Positions 1 through 6,544 are shown, counted from the first letter of the stretch. The stretch: 13,796 bases of DNA from JBOHCT01 sp050699055 (GCA_050699055.1 JBOHCT010000117.1:1-13796); one strand, 5' to 3'. Notes: a model not told the origin generated them from the letters alone. Numbers and translations are program-made.

Positions 1-1248
1 GAGCTTGGCGCCGAGCGCGGTCGGGAAACCGTAGCCGAGTGCCCCCTGGTAGCCGGGGCCGAGGTAGGTCCGCGGCCCGTACACCGGGTACCCGACCCGG
101 GCGACGTAGCCGACCTGGGTGAACTCGCTGACCAACATCCCGTCGTCGGGGATCGCCGCCCGCAGCGCCCGGATCCACGACATCTGCGGCTCGAAGGGCG
201 CCAGCTGGTCGGCGCACCAGCGGCGGACCCCGTCCAGCTCCGCGTCGCGGGCCGGCCGCGGCGGCATCCCGTCGAGGTGCTCGGCCAGCCCGGCGAGCCC
301 GAGCGACGCGTCGCCGTGAATCGACACCGCGGCCCCGCCCGCCCTCTCCAGGTCGGCGGGGTCGGCGTTCAGGTGAATGACCGCCGCGGCCGGCGGCGTC
401 GCCACCGGCCGCCCACCGGGGGTACGAAACCGCGTCCCGACGGCGAGGACGACGTCAGCGTCGGCGAGGACCTTCGGCCCACCCAGACTGGACAACGCGA
501 GACGGTGCCGGTCCGACAGGGCGCCGCGCGCGTGCACGCTCACCACCACCGGCGCCTCCAACGCCTCCGCCAACGCCCGCAACGCCTCGCTGGCGTCGGC
601 CGCCACCACACCACCGCCGGCGTAGATCACCGGCCGCCGCGCCGACCGCAACAGCGACGCCGCCTTACGGACCAGCTCCGGATCCGGCTCCACACGCTCC
701 CCACCCACCGGCTGGACCAGGTCGACGGTCCCACGCGCCTCCAACACATCCGGCGGCACCTCCAACCCCACCGGCCGCGGCCGACCCGAACGCAGCCGCC
801 AGAACGCCTCCCGCACCAGCCCCGGCACCTCGCCAGGCGCCGCCGCGAACCCCGACCACTTCGTCAACCCCCGCAGCACCCCCGACTGGTCAGGGACCTC
901 ATGCAACACCCCGAACCCACGACCCACAGCCCCCGACGGAACCTGCCCGCACACGCACAACACCGGCGACGAACACGCGTACGCCGTCGCCAACCCCGCC
1001 GCCGCGTTCAACAACCCGGGCCCCGGCACCACCATGAACACCCCAACATCCCCCGCCGACCGCGCATACCCATCCGCCATGTACGACGCGGCCTGCTCAT
1101 GCCGAGTATTGAAAAACCCCACCCGATCCGCGACCCGAGCCAACCCATCCACCGCGTAGTCCAGCTGCACCCCCGGCACACCAAACACCCCCGTGACACC
1201 CTCCAACGCCAGCTGCCGCGCCAACGCCTCACCGCCGGTCATCTCCAA
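1..1248 (-). CDS. Thiamine-diphosphate-dependent enzyme, acetolactate synthase/2-hydroxyacyl-CoA lyase type (C-terminus outside window)
   Basis: I translated the reverse strand: 416 residues are open from 1248 to the window edge with no stop. The N-terminal ThDP pyrimidine-binding domain (about residues 3-170) contains VFGVPGVQLDYAVDG and the cofactor-activating glutamate, Glu51, in TRHEQAASYMADGYAR, followed by PGPGLLNAAAGLATAY. A central TPP_enzyme_M-like domain (about 190-320) follows. The last visible residues, YLGPGYQGALGYGFPTALGA, open the C-terminal pyrophosphate-binding domain; the metal-binding GDG...N motif and roughly 130-150 residues lie beyond position 1. The family decarboxylates or ligates 2-keto acids or cleaves 2-hydroxyacyl-CoAs; the substrate cannot be told here. 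Start chosen at TTG 1248, because AAGGAG at 1265-1260 sits 11 nt away; ATG 1242 is two codons in. Codon style changes mid-gene: G/T-ending codons for about 236 residues, then C-ending codons. Confidence 0.9.
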   Translation of the reverse strand, partial: MEMTGGEALARQLALEGVTGVFGVPGVQLDYAVDGLARVADRVGFFNTRHEQAASYMADGYARSAGDVGVFMVVPGPGLLNAAAGLATAYACSSPVLCVCGQVPSGAVGRGFGVLHEVPDQSGVLRGLTKWSGFAAAPGEVPGLVREAFWRLRSGRPRPVGLEVPPDVLEARGTVDLVQPVGGERVEPDPELVRKAASLLRSARRPVIYAGGGVVAADASEALRALAEALEAPVVVSVHARGALSDRHRLALSSLGGPKVLADADVVLAVGTRFRTPGGRPVATPPAAAVIHLNADPADLERAGGAAVSIHGDASLGLAGLAEHLDGMPPRPARDAELDGVRRWCADQLAPFEPQMSWIRALRAAIPDDGMLVSEFTQVGYVARVGYPVYGPRTYLGPGYQGALGYGFPTALGAKL

Positions 1249-1259
1249 CGCGACTCACG

Positions 1260-1265
1260 CTCCTT
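1260..1265 (-). promoter_or_regulatory. Ribosome binding site AAGGAG of the ThDP enzyme gene
   Basis: AAGGAG reads on the minus strand 11 nt before TTG 1248 and 17 nt before ATG 1242, favouring the TTG. The same AAGGAGCGTG string with the same 11-nt spacing precedes the SDR gene at 12869. No clear -35/-10 pair was seen in the 1266-1392 gap. Confidence 0.55.
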
Positions 1266-1392
1266 CTAACCAGAGACGTGCAACGCCCCACCAGGCAACA
1301 ACGGCCCCAGCAACACTGCTCCACACCAACACTGCCAGGTCCCGAGGCGCCCCGACCGACCGGCCATGCTCGTGACGCCGACGTCCGGGGAG

Positions 1393-2031
1393 CTATCCCG
1401 CGTGCGGGCTGACAGACCACAGGCGGTGGACGAAGCCCGCGGCGGCGTCGATGAGCGTGCGTACCTCATCGGGGCTCTCGCAGGACGCCACCTCCCGGCC
1501 CAGCTCGCCGACCATGGTGGTGAGGATGACGACCATGACGCGGTCGACGGGCTTGTCCTCGGCGTGCAGCAGCACGGCATTCTGTCGTACCCACTCACGG
1601 CTGCGCCGGCGTCGCACGAGCTCGAAGCCCGCCGGTCCGTCCCCGTCGAAAAACAACCGCACGAGGTCGCGCGACTCCCAGCTGCCTGCAAGAAAAGCAC
1701 GGGTACCCGCGATGAAGAGCGAGGCGGGATCATCCTCACCCGCGAGGCGCGTCGCGGTAACCGCTGTCGCCGCTCTTCCCTCCTGCGAGCTTTGATACTC
1801 CTCCCAGAGCGCGAGGTACAGCTCGTTCTTTCCGCCGAAATGATGGTAGACACTGGCGATACTCGAGCGCGCCCGTTCGACGACCTCGACCACGCTCGCC
1901 TCCGCGAAGCCCCGCTCGGTAAAGACGTCGCGCGCGGCGCTCAGGAGAGTGCGGCGCGTTTCCGCCGCGCGGTTCGAGCGCCGTCGCTGGTGATCCCCGA
2001 GGGGGGATCGCTCGTCTCGCTGTGTTGCCAT
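1393..2031 (-). CDS. TetR-family transcriptional repressor
   Basis: 212-residue protein of usual TetR length. The N-terminal helix-turn-helix domain spans about residues 25-71: ETRRTLLSAARDVFTERGF, then the recognition segment ending in ASVYHHFGGKNELY, the classic YHHF-K signature. The remaining ~140 residues are the variable ligand-binding/dimerisation domain and do not reveal an inducer. The gene lies 144 nt upstream of, and in the same direction as, the ThDP-enzyme gene, so it may control that gene, itself, or both. An inverted repeat 57 nt upstream of the start (2088-2106) is a candidate autoregulatory site. Start ATG 2031 has only a weak GGGG-type ribosome site, so a nearby alternative start is possible. 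A perfect 7-bp hairpin lies in the first codons (1992-2009). Confidence 0.9.
   Translation of the reverse strand: MATQRDERSPLGDHQRRRSNRAAETRRTLLSAARDVFTERGFAEASVVEVVERARSSIASVYHHFGGKNELYLALWEEYQSSQEGRAATAVTATRLAGEDDPASLFIAGTRAFLAGSWESRDLVRLFFDGDGPAGFELVRRRRSREWVRQNAVLLHAEDKPVDRVMVVILTTMVGELGREVASCESPDEVRTLIDAAAGFVHRLWSVSPHAG
1992..2009 (-). repeat. Inverted repeat inside the 5' end of the first tetR gene
   Basis: GATCCCC (1992-1998) and GGGGATC (2003-2009) form perfect 7-bp arms around a 4-nt loop, covering about codons 8-13. In the mRNA this would be a stable hairpin just after the start codon; as DNA it could be an operator half-site pair. High GC makes chance stems common, so function is uncertain. 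Confidence 0.35.
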
Positions 2032-2377
2032 CGACCGACCCCAAATGCATGCGGGAGCAATGCGTCCGTGCCGTGGCCAAGAAGTGCGGTCAGCTTATAC
2101 CTGACCTGGACGTACCGCGTCACAAGGGGAGGCAGGTCGGGAGGTCGCGAGGCCCGAGCCGATGGACGGAGTCGCGGTCCCGCCTGGGCCCGATACTGGC
2201 GATGTGCTTCGCTGACGTCCTTCCCAGCCAGGCGCGCCCTTGTCGCCGCGTACGTCCATGGTCGGAGCGTCCCACGGCCAGCCCCGTTCTCCACAATTGG
2301 CCAGTTCGGAGACCCTTGTAAAGCTACTTATGACTCTTACAGTATGGCCGGGCCGGGACCTGTCTAAGCGGTCTGCT
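2032..2377. other. Intergenic region between the two tetR genes, no supported gene
   Basis: 346 bp. It carries the GGTCAG-N7-CTGACC repeat near the left end and a noticeably AT-richer patch at about 2316-2345, just before the stop of the second tetR gene. In that patch TGTAA (2317-2321) and TTACA (2337-2341) form a loose inverted repeat, and TTGTAA-N16-TACAGT (2316-2343) resembles a plus-strand promoter, although no plus-strand gene follows. No convincing terminator stem or small gene was seen. Confidence 0.5.
2088..2106. promoter_or_regulatory. Candidate TetR operator, inverted repeat GGTCAG-N7-CTGACC
   Basis: Perfect 6-bp arms GGTCAG (2088-2093) and CTGACC (2101-2106) flank the AT-containing 7-bp centre CTTATAC. 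The element is 57 nt upstream of the tetR start at 2031. On the minus strand the centre reads GTATAAG, which could overlap a -10 region. Size and place suit TetR autorepression, but no second copy was found near other promoters in the window. Confidence 0.4.
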
Positions 2378-2983
2378 TCATCGGGGGTGGACGGCTGTGG
2401 TGAGCTGTGAGAGCTGAGCCTCGATCATCGATACCGCGCGTTGACGCGTCAGCCGAGTGGGCTCATAGATAATCTGCAGGCCGATCCCGTCAGCCAGGGC
2501 GATGAGGTGGGCGGCTGCGGCATCCAAGTCCAGGCCCCGCTTGATATGGCCGTGACGCGCGGCCTCTGCGAGGAGTTCTCGGATGAACCGACGCCACAAC
2601 GCATAGCGCGCGTTGTGTTCTTCGATGAGCAACTGGCTCGTCCAAGCTACGCCCCAGAAAGCTAGCCACACCCGCCACTCCGCCTCGCGTGCAGCGTCAA
2701 GGGGAAGCGCCTCGAGGAGGACGGCACGGAGTGCGTCTACGCCGCTCATGCACCGACGTCGAGCTATCATGCGATCCCCCGCGCGACGGTGTACCTGTCG
2801 GATCGCTCCGATGATCAGCTCGTGCTTGCTGGTGAAGTAGTGGGTAACCATGCCCGTGGTACACCCACTGGCGGCAGCGATACGACGAACGGTCGCCGCA
2901 TCGATGCCTTCCGCCGCGATGACAGCCGCAGCCGCGTCCATCAGCTCGCGGCGGCGTTGCGCGTGATCGACATGCTTCGGCAT
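2378..2983 (-). CDS. TetR-family transcriptional repressor, BetI-like
   Basis: 201 residues. The helix-turn-helix domain covers about residues 10-58 (RRRELMDAAAAVIAAEGID, then TVRRIAAASGCTTGMVTHYF and SKHELI). The C-terminal part resembles the BetI-type ligand domain: a conserved tryptophan-rich stretch, EWRVWLAFWG at about 101-110, then a closing segment with LIALADGIGLQIIYEP. The ligand is not predictable. The gene is divergent from the PPOX-fold gene at 3052 and shares an intergenic region containing the near-palindrome CGTAACCGGTCACG, which suggests that it represses its neighbour and itself. A minus-strand TACGGT (2996-2991) is followed 7 nt later by the ATG at 2983, so the transcript may be leaderless; no ribosome site is visible. 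The first five codons are part of a perfect 7-bp inverted repeat. Confidence 0.9.
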   Translation of the reverse strand: MPKHVDHAQRRRELMDAAAAVIAAEGIDAATVRRIAAASGCTTGMVTHYFTSKHELIIGAIRQVHRRAGDRMIARRRCMSGVDALRAVLLEALPLDAAREAEWRVWLAFWGVAWTSQLLIEEHNARYALWRRFIRELLAEAARHGHIKRGLDLDAAAAHLIALADGIGLQIIYEPTRLTRQRAVSMIEAQLSQLTTAVHPR

Positions 2984-2986
2984 GTC
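2969..2986 (-). repeat. Hairpin spanning the start codon of the second tetR gene
   Basis: GACATGC (2969-2975) and GCATGTC (2980-2986) are perfect 7-bp arms around TTCG. On the minus-strand transcript the ATG at 2983-2981 lies inside the 5' arm, so folding would bury the start codon. The codons read MPKHV, a common opening for this family, so the symmetry may be coincidental. It could equally be a second operator. Confidence 0.35.
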
Positions 2987-2992
2987 TGAGAC

Positions 2993-3006
2993 CGTAACCG
3001 GTCACG
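2993..3006. promoter_or_regulatory. Candidate operator in the divergent tetR/PPOX promoter
   Basis: CGTAACCGGTCACG is a 14-bp palindrome with one mismatched pair, centred on ACCGGT. It also carries a direct repeat of CGTAAC with 12-bp period (2993-2998 and 3005-3010). It overlaps the putative minus-strand -10 TACGGT of the tetR gene and lies 10 bp upstream of the plus-strand TTGTGC element, a place where one bound repressor could silence both directions. Confidence 0.45.
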
Positions 3007-3015
3007 TAACGAATG

Positions 3016-3044
3016 TTGTGCAACGACCCGCCCGTGGCTACGAT
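3016..3044 (+). promoter_or_regulatory. Candidate promoter of the PPOX-fold gene (TTGTGC-N17-TACGAT)
   Basis: TTGTGC at 3016-3021 and TACGAT at 3039-3044 are separated by exactly 17 bp; TACGAT fits the actinobacterial TANNNT -10 form. Predicted initiation about 7 nt downstream falls at 3051-3052, the A of an in-frame ATG, which argues for a leaderless mRNA and for the 3052 start. Confidence 0.5.
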
Positions 3045-3051
3045 GCATAAC

Positions 3052-3861
3052 ATGTGTTCTGTAAACCGAGTCGTGGACCACCTTGCTCCAGTCGACCGCG
3101 CCACGGTGGCCATCCTGGCTTTCGTCGGGTCGACGGGGCGCCCGGTCGCGTGTCCAGTGACTCCGCTCGTCGACGGCGACGACGTCGTGGTGAGCAGCGT
3201 GCTGGCACTGATACGCAAGGTCGCCTCGATACGGCGGGACCCGCGCGTGGCTGTGCTTGCGGGAGGATCACAGGTCCGCGGGCTCGCACAGGTAGAGCTC
3301 GATGAGGACGGCGAGTTCTTTCACAAGATCTTCCGCGATCAGGAGCTACGTAAGTACCCCCCGTCGCGGGTGCTGCTGCGCATGCCCGGACACCGACGCC
3401 TCTTCTGGTGGTACGCCGGCCGGGTGCTCATCCGCCTGTCAGCGCCGGTCGGACCAACACCGGGAGATGACCGCGCGACACTCACGCGGTTCGACCTCGA
3501 CGGCCTGCCTCGCGTGGACCCCTTGCCGAGACTCGCCGACGCAGACGAGGCGACCATCGACCTCGGTGCGGCCGGACTGGCGGGCTCCGTCCCGGAAGGG
3601 CGGGGCTGCATCGTCATTCATGAAGAGCACAACGGCGGCAGTGACCTGCGTCAGCTGAGATTGTCGGGCGACATCGCAGACGGCCGGTTCATCGTGGGGA
3701 GACGCACGGGCTCTCTTCTTCCGGCCCGGGCTAGCCCGCGTGACCGGGTAGCCGGATTGCGAGCGATGGCCAGCCAGGCCAAGGCGAACCAGGCCATGCT
3801 CGCCGCCTGGCGCCAGGAGAACACGGCCTCTACTGGCCCGCCAGCGCCCGATCACAACTGA
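3052..3861 (+). CDS. Pyridoxamine 5'-phosphate oxidase-fold (FMN/F420-binding split barrel) family protein
   Basis: 269 residues from ATG 3052. The N-terminal half has the split-barrel pattern: RATVAILAFVGSTGRPVACPV (about 16-36), VVVSSVLALIRKVASIRRDPRVAVLAGG (about 46-72, shown here only as landmarks: a strand, a K-V-x-x-I/L-R-R-D-P-R-V turn, then a strand), then GLAQVELDEDGEF. This matches proteins that bind FMN or F420 and reduce or detoxify small molecules. The C-terminal half (about 140-269) is less familiar and I assign no function to it. The in-frame ATGs at 3013 and 3043 are disfavoured because they fall upstream of or within the predicted promoter, and none of the starts has a ribosome site. 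The gene is divergent from a TetR repressor and 39 nt ahead of the broken PLP enzyme gene, probably co-transcribed with it. The substrate is unknown. Confidence 0.65.
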   Translation: MCSVNRVVDHLAPVDRATVAILAFVGSTGRPVACPVTPLVDGDDVVVSSVLALIRKVASIRRDPRVAVLAGGSQVRGLAQVELDEDGEFFHKIFRDQELRKYPPSRVLLRMPGHRRLFWWYAGRVLIRLSAPVGPTPGDDRATLTRFDLDGLPRVDPLPRLADADEATIDLGAAGLAGSVPEGRGCIVIHEEHNGGSDLRQLRLSGDIADGRFIVGRRTGSLLPARASPRDRVAGLRAMASQAKANQAMLAAWRQENTASTGPPAPDHN

Positions 3862-3900
3862 GGGAACGCGCTGCGGCCATGAAAGGAGGACCGAACCCCC

Positions 3901-4590
3901 GTGGATCTGTTCGACAAGGCATATCGGTATACTGAGCCGGCTCAGGTAACGCGCCAAGGGCTCTACCCGTACTTCATCCCGTTTGCCTCGAGGATGGGGC
4001 CCGTGGCCGAGGTCGAGGACCGGCACGTGTTGATGTTCGGCTCGAACAACTATCTCGGCCTGACGGATCACCCGCAGGTGGTCAGTGCGGCGCACGACGC
4101 ACTAGAGCAGTACGGCACCTCCTGCACGGGGTCTCGGTTCGTCAACGGCTCCCTTAACCTCCACAGGGATCTGGAGACCGACCTGGCTACTTTCTTCGGG
4201 AAAGAAGCCGCGCTGGTGTTCACCACGGGTTGCCAGACGAATCTGGGCAGTATCGCCGCCGCAGGAGATCCGCGAGCTCACGCATCGATACGGCGCGCGG
4301 CTCCTCGTTGACGATGCCCATGGCGTGGGCGTCCTGGGTGAGACCGGCCGGGTACCTGTGAACAGCTTGAGGTGCTCGCGAAGATCGACTTGATCGTTGG
4401 TACCTTCAGCAAGTCGCTCGCCTCGGTCGGTGGCTTCGTCGCCGGGCCGCGCGCATCCATCGACTACATCAGGCACAGGGCCAACGCAATGGTCTTCAGT
4501 GCGAGTATGGCGCCGGCCTGCGTCGCCGCGGCTCACGCGGCATTGCGGATCATCGATGCCGAGCCCGACCGCCGTGCCTTGACCCCGGAG
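3901..4590 (+). pseudogene. Broken alpha-oxoamine synthase (PLP aminotransferase class I/II fold; KBL/AONS/serine palmitoyltransferase-like)
   Basis: The reading begins soundly: a strong AAAGGAGG site (3882-3889), GTG 3901, then DLFDKAYRYTEPAQV, LYPYF, MFGSNNYLGLTDHP, GTSCTGSRFVNGSLNLH and LVFTTGCQTNLGSI, all typical of alpha-oxoamine synthases. At about 4261 the frame changes and some 65-70 residues expected in this family are missing. The next frame gives EIRELTHRYGARLLVDDAHGVGVLGETGR, with the conserved PLP aspartate/histidine region. At 4349-4352 a single G appears lost (CGGGT where CGGGGT restores frame), after which EQLEVLAKIDLIVGTFSKSLAS with the PLP-lysine and GGFVAGP follow. Similarity fades after IIDAEPDRRA (about 4578), about 100 residues before the usual end. 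The unbroken product stops at 4311 after 136 residues. The family condenses an acyl-CoA with an amino acid; this copy cannot be active. Confidence 0.8.
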
Positions 4591-4594
4591 ACGC

Positions 4595-4906
4595 TTGATG
4601 CTCGCAGAACTTCGGCTTCTCACACGAATGGGGAAGCTCGCCGTTCAAGGACACCACGCCGACTGCACAGCTGATTACGACGCAGCGAGCGGAACCTATG
4701 ACGTCCAGTTCTCCCCCTACACGGGCCGTCACGGTGTCGAGTTGGTCTCGTGGCTGAGCCTGCACCACGCCGACGTCGCCATGGGGTTGCTGATGGCGGC
4801 CGGGGCGGTATTGGGCGGGCTCATGGGGGTGGCGTCCGGGCCGTGGATGGCCAGTCGTCGGGTAGCGGTTCTGCCTGCGGGCGCCGGTGGGTCTGCCAGA
4901 CGTTGA
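4595..4906 (+). other. Unassigned open frame, possibly another gene remnant
   Basis: 103 residues from TTG 4595. The stretch GTYDVQFSPYTGRHGVELVSW reads like real protein (roughly residues 45-65) and is followed by a hydrophobic, membrane-like run, VAMGLLMAAGAVLGGLMG. In a neighbouring frame HEWGSSPFKDTTPTAQ (about 4620-4670) also looks protein-like, so a frameshift near 4680 may separate two halves of one former gene. I cannot name a family. The 3' third is antisense to the ctaD stub, so it is unlikely to be original coding sequence. Treat as a low-confidence remnant. Confidence 0.25.
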
Positions 4907-5156
4907 GGAAGAACGGGAGCATCGAGAGGCCGAGCAGCAGCGCGCCGATCGTGGAGACGGTGTTCAGCGTCGTCCATCCGTTGGCGAAGGTGTAGTCGGC
5001 GATCCGCCGCGGCATGCCCTGGACACCGAGCCAGTGTTGGACGAGGAAGGTCATCTGGAAGCCGAAGAACGGGGTCCAGAAGTGGATCTTGCCGAGGTGT
5101 TCGTCGAGGAACTTGCCGGTGAACTTCGGCCACCAGAAGTAGAAGCCGCCGAACAC
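4821..5156 (-). pseudogene. ctaD: C-terminal fragment of cytochrome c oxidase subunit I
   Basis: On the minus strand, about 90 residues match the end of haem-copper oxidase subunit I: VFGGFYFWWPKFTGK, LGKIHFWTPFFGFQMTFLVQ, HWLGVQGMPRRIADY and NGWTTLNTVSTIGALLLGLS, corresponding to the last two or three transmembrane helices. A full subunit is about 550 residues. Everything before this is missing, including the helices carrying the haem and CuB histidines. Residues upstream of 5156 in the same frame (up to ATG 5333) show no similarity to the family. The normal C-terminal tail is also degraded: after NVWQTHR comes a short proline-rich stretch and TGA at 4823-4821. It cannot function as an oxidase. 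It lies downstream, on the same strand, of a SCO1/SenC gene whose family assembles this enzyme's CuA site. Confidence 0.8.
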
Positions 5157-5330
5157 CGAACGCACCACCTCGTCCGCGATCACCGTCCGCGGGGTCAGCG
5201 CGTCGGTGCGCCACGAGCGCGCCGCCCGCCCGCGGCCCAGGACGTCACCCCCACCGAGCTGCCGGCACGGGGGCCAAGACTTGACCGATGACCGCAGGCG
5301 CATCCGTGTCCCCGTTGAGTAAGCGCCCGG

Positions 5331-5351
5331 CACCCCCGGTAGGCGGGGGTG
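5331..5351 (-). terminator. Hairpin downstream of the SCO1/SenC gene
   Basis: CACCCCCG (5331-5338) and CGGGGGTG (5344-5351) form a perfect 8-bp GC stem with a 5-nt loop, starting 48 nt past the SCO1 stop codon. There is no U-tract, which is common for actinobacterial terminators. It separates the SCO1 gene from the ctaD stub. Confidence 0.55.
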
Positions 5352-5399
5352 AGCAACAAGCGAAAGACGGCGCGTTCTCGACGCCCGCGGCGACGGCCA

Positions 5400-6251
5400 T
5401 CAGTCTGGCGCGCCGCCCGTGTCGGCTGCGGTGGTGGTGGTGTGGTTCAGCAGCCAGCGGAGCACGTCGAGGGCTTGCTTGGGCGTCCAGGTGTCCCCGT
5501 TCGGGTGTTTCAGGGCCCCGACGCCTTCGGCGTCCAGGTAGCCGCGCATCGTCTTCGGTAGGCGGGTGCCGGGCGGGATATCAGCGGGGCCTGTGATATC
5601 GAATCGTTTGTGACCCGTGCCGTCGACGAAGTACAGCACGTCGGCATGGTTGAGGTCGTAGGTGAGGGGCTTGCCAGTGCGCCAGTTCGTGGCGGGCGGC
5701 TTGCCTTGCGGCACCTTCTGGTACCACAGGCCCAGGTACTTCCACAGCGTCGCGATGTCCGTCGGTGTGCCGGTCAACAGCGTCCAGTTAGCGGGCGGCG
5801 GCGCGTACAGCTTGCGGTAGGCGGCGAGCTGCGCCGGGGTGTCACGGGCCGGGTCGAAGGTGATCGACAGGAACTCGACATTCTTGCGCTGCCCGGCCTT
5901 GTCGAGCTCGCGGGCGGTTTGCACCAGGTTAGCGGTGTCCAGCGGGCAGGTCTCTTGGCACAGCGTCATCACATCAGAGATCATCAGAATCTTGCCGTGA
6001 AAGGCGGCCAGACTGGTGGCCTTCCCCGTCGACGTGACGAGTGGCAGGTGCATGATGTTGGCCGCCACGGCTCCATGCATCGGCGTGGCGATATTGCCCA
6101 GCCGCCGACCGGCGGCCCCGGCCTGAACGTGTGCGGCCGGGTGGGAGTCACCGGCTGGACCCCGGCCCCCCGCGTACGCCAGCCCCCCGGCGATCAACAC
6201 CGCCGGGATCGCCGCGGCCAACGCCGCCTTGACGACACCCGTCCTAGCCAC
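5400..6251 (-). CDS. SCO1/SenC family copper chaperone (thioredoxin-fold)
   Basis: 283 residues from GTG 6251, chosen because GGGAG lies 5 nt upstream and the protein then begins with a short basic stretch and a hydrophobic helix (ARTGVVK, then AALAAAIPAVLIAGGLAYAGG, residues about 9-29): a signal anchor. The mature part is exported and thioredoxin-like. The copper ligands typical of the family are present: Cys98 and Cys102 in LCQETCPL, and His202 in DLNHADVLYFVD. SITFDPARDTPAQL (129-142) is the standard family segment. SCO proteins deliver copper to, or reduce, the CuA centre of cytochrome c oxidase subunit II. The only oxidase gene in the window is the adjacent truncated ctaD stub, so this copy's partner must be elsewhere or it serves another copper protein. 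A longer in-frame start at 6392 lacks a ribosome site and would bury the signal helix. Confidence 0.9.
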   Translation of the reverse strand: MARTGVVKAALAAAIPAVLIAGGLAYAGGRGPAGDSHPAAHVQAGAAGRRLGNIATPMHGAVAANIMHLPLVTSTGKATSLAAFHGKILMISDVMTLCQETCPLDTANLVQTARELDKAGQRKNVEFLSITFDPARDTPAQLAAYRKLYAPPPANWTLLTGTPTDIATLWKYLGLWYQKVPQGKPPATNWRTGKPLTYDLNHADVLYFVDGTGHKRFDITGPADIPPGTRLPKTMRGYLDAEGVGALKHPNGDTWTPKQALDVLRWLLNHTTTTAADTGGAPD

Positions 6252-6544
6252 GGTGACTCCCTGCCCTCTGGGCCGAAGCGAAGCAGACCTGTGACCTGCG
6301 GTGTCGTTGCTCGGTACGGGTGCGGTGCCGTAGATCCGCGTCCCGCTGACCACGGTGACCGCTGTCCCGTCGCGGCGGGAACGCAACGTCACGGCAGGTA
6401 TCTCCAGGTTAGGTCGCCGCCGCCGAGGCGTCGGCGTCGGCCCTAGGGCGGGGTGGCGTCCAAGATCGGGTGCACATGAGAGGACGGGCGTAGTTCCCCT
6501 TCAAGACGGGGCGTGCCGGCGGTCCACGCGCCGCCGGCCGAGCT

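Noticed and set aside
277..1269. 330-codon open frame on the plus strand
   Set aside because: Antisense to the ThDP enzyme; the product is an Arg/His/Pro-rich sequence with no domain. The minus strand carries the conserved glutamate and family motifs.
1397..1408. CCCG-CGTG-CGGG stem at the end of the first tetR gene as a terminator
   Set aside because: The stem is only 4 bp, lies within the last codons and the following DNA has no terminator features; chance in high-GC sequence.
1366..2367. 333-codon plus-strand frame across the first tetR gene
   Set aside because: Antisense to a well-formed TetR protein with a clear helix-turn-helix; the translation has no recognisable domain.
3901..4600. 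Programmed frameshifting as the explanation for the split PLP enzyme
   Set aside because: A large block of family residues is also missing and the C-terminus is lost, so recoding could not restore an enzyme; decay explains it better.
4821..5333. A 170-codon intact small gene for the oxidase-like protein starting at ATG 5333
   Set aside because: The first 59 codons show no similarity to the family, the start overlaps the terminator hairpin of the SCO1 gene, and the haem and CuB helices are absent.
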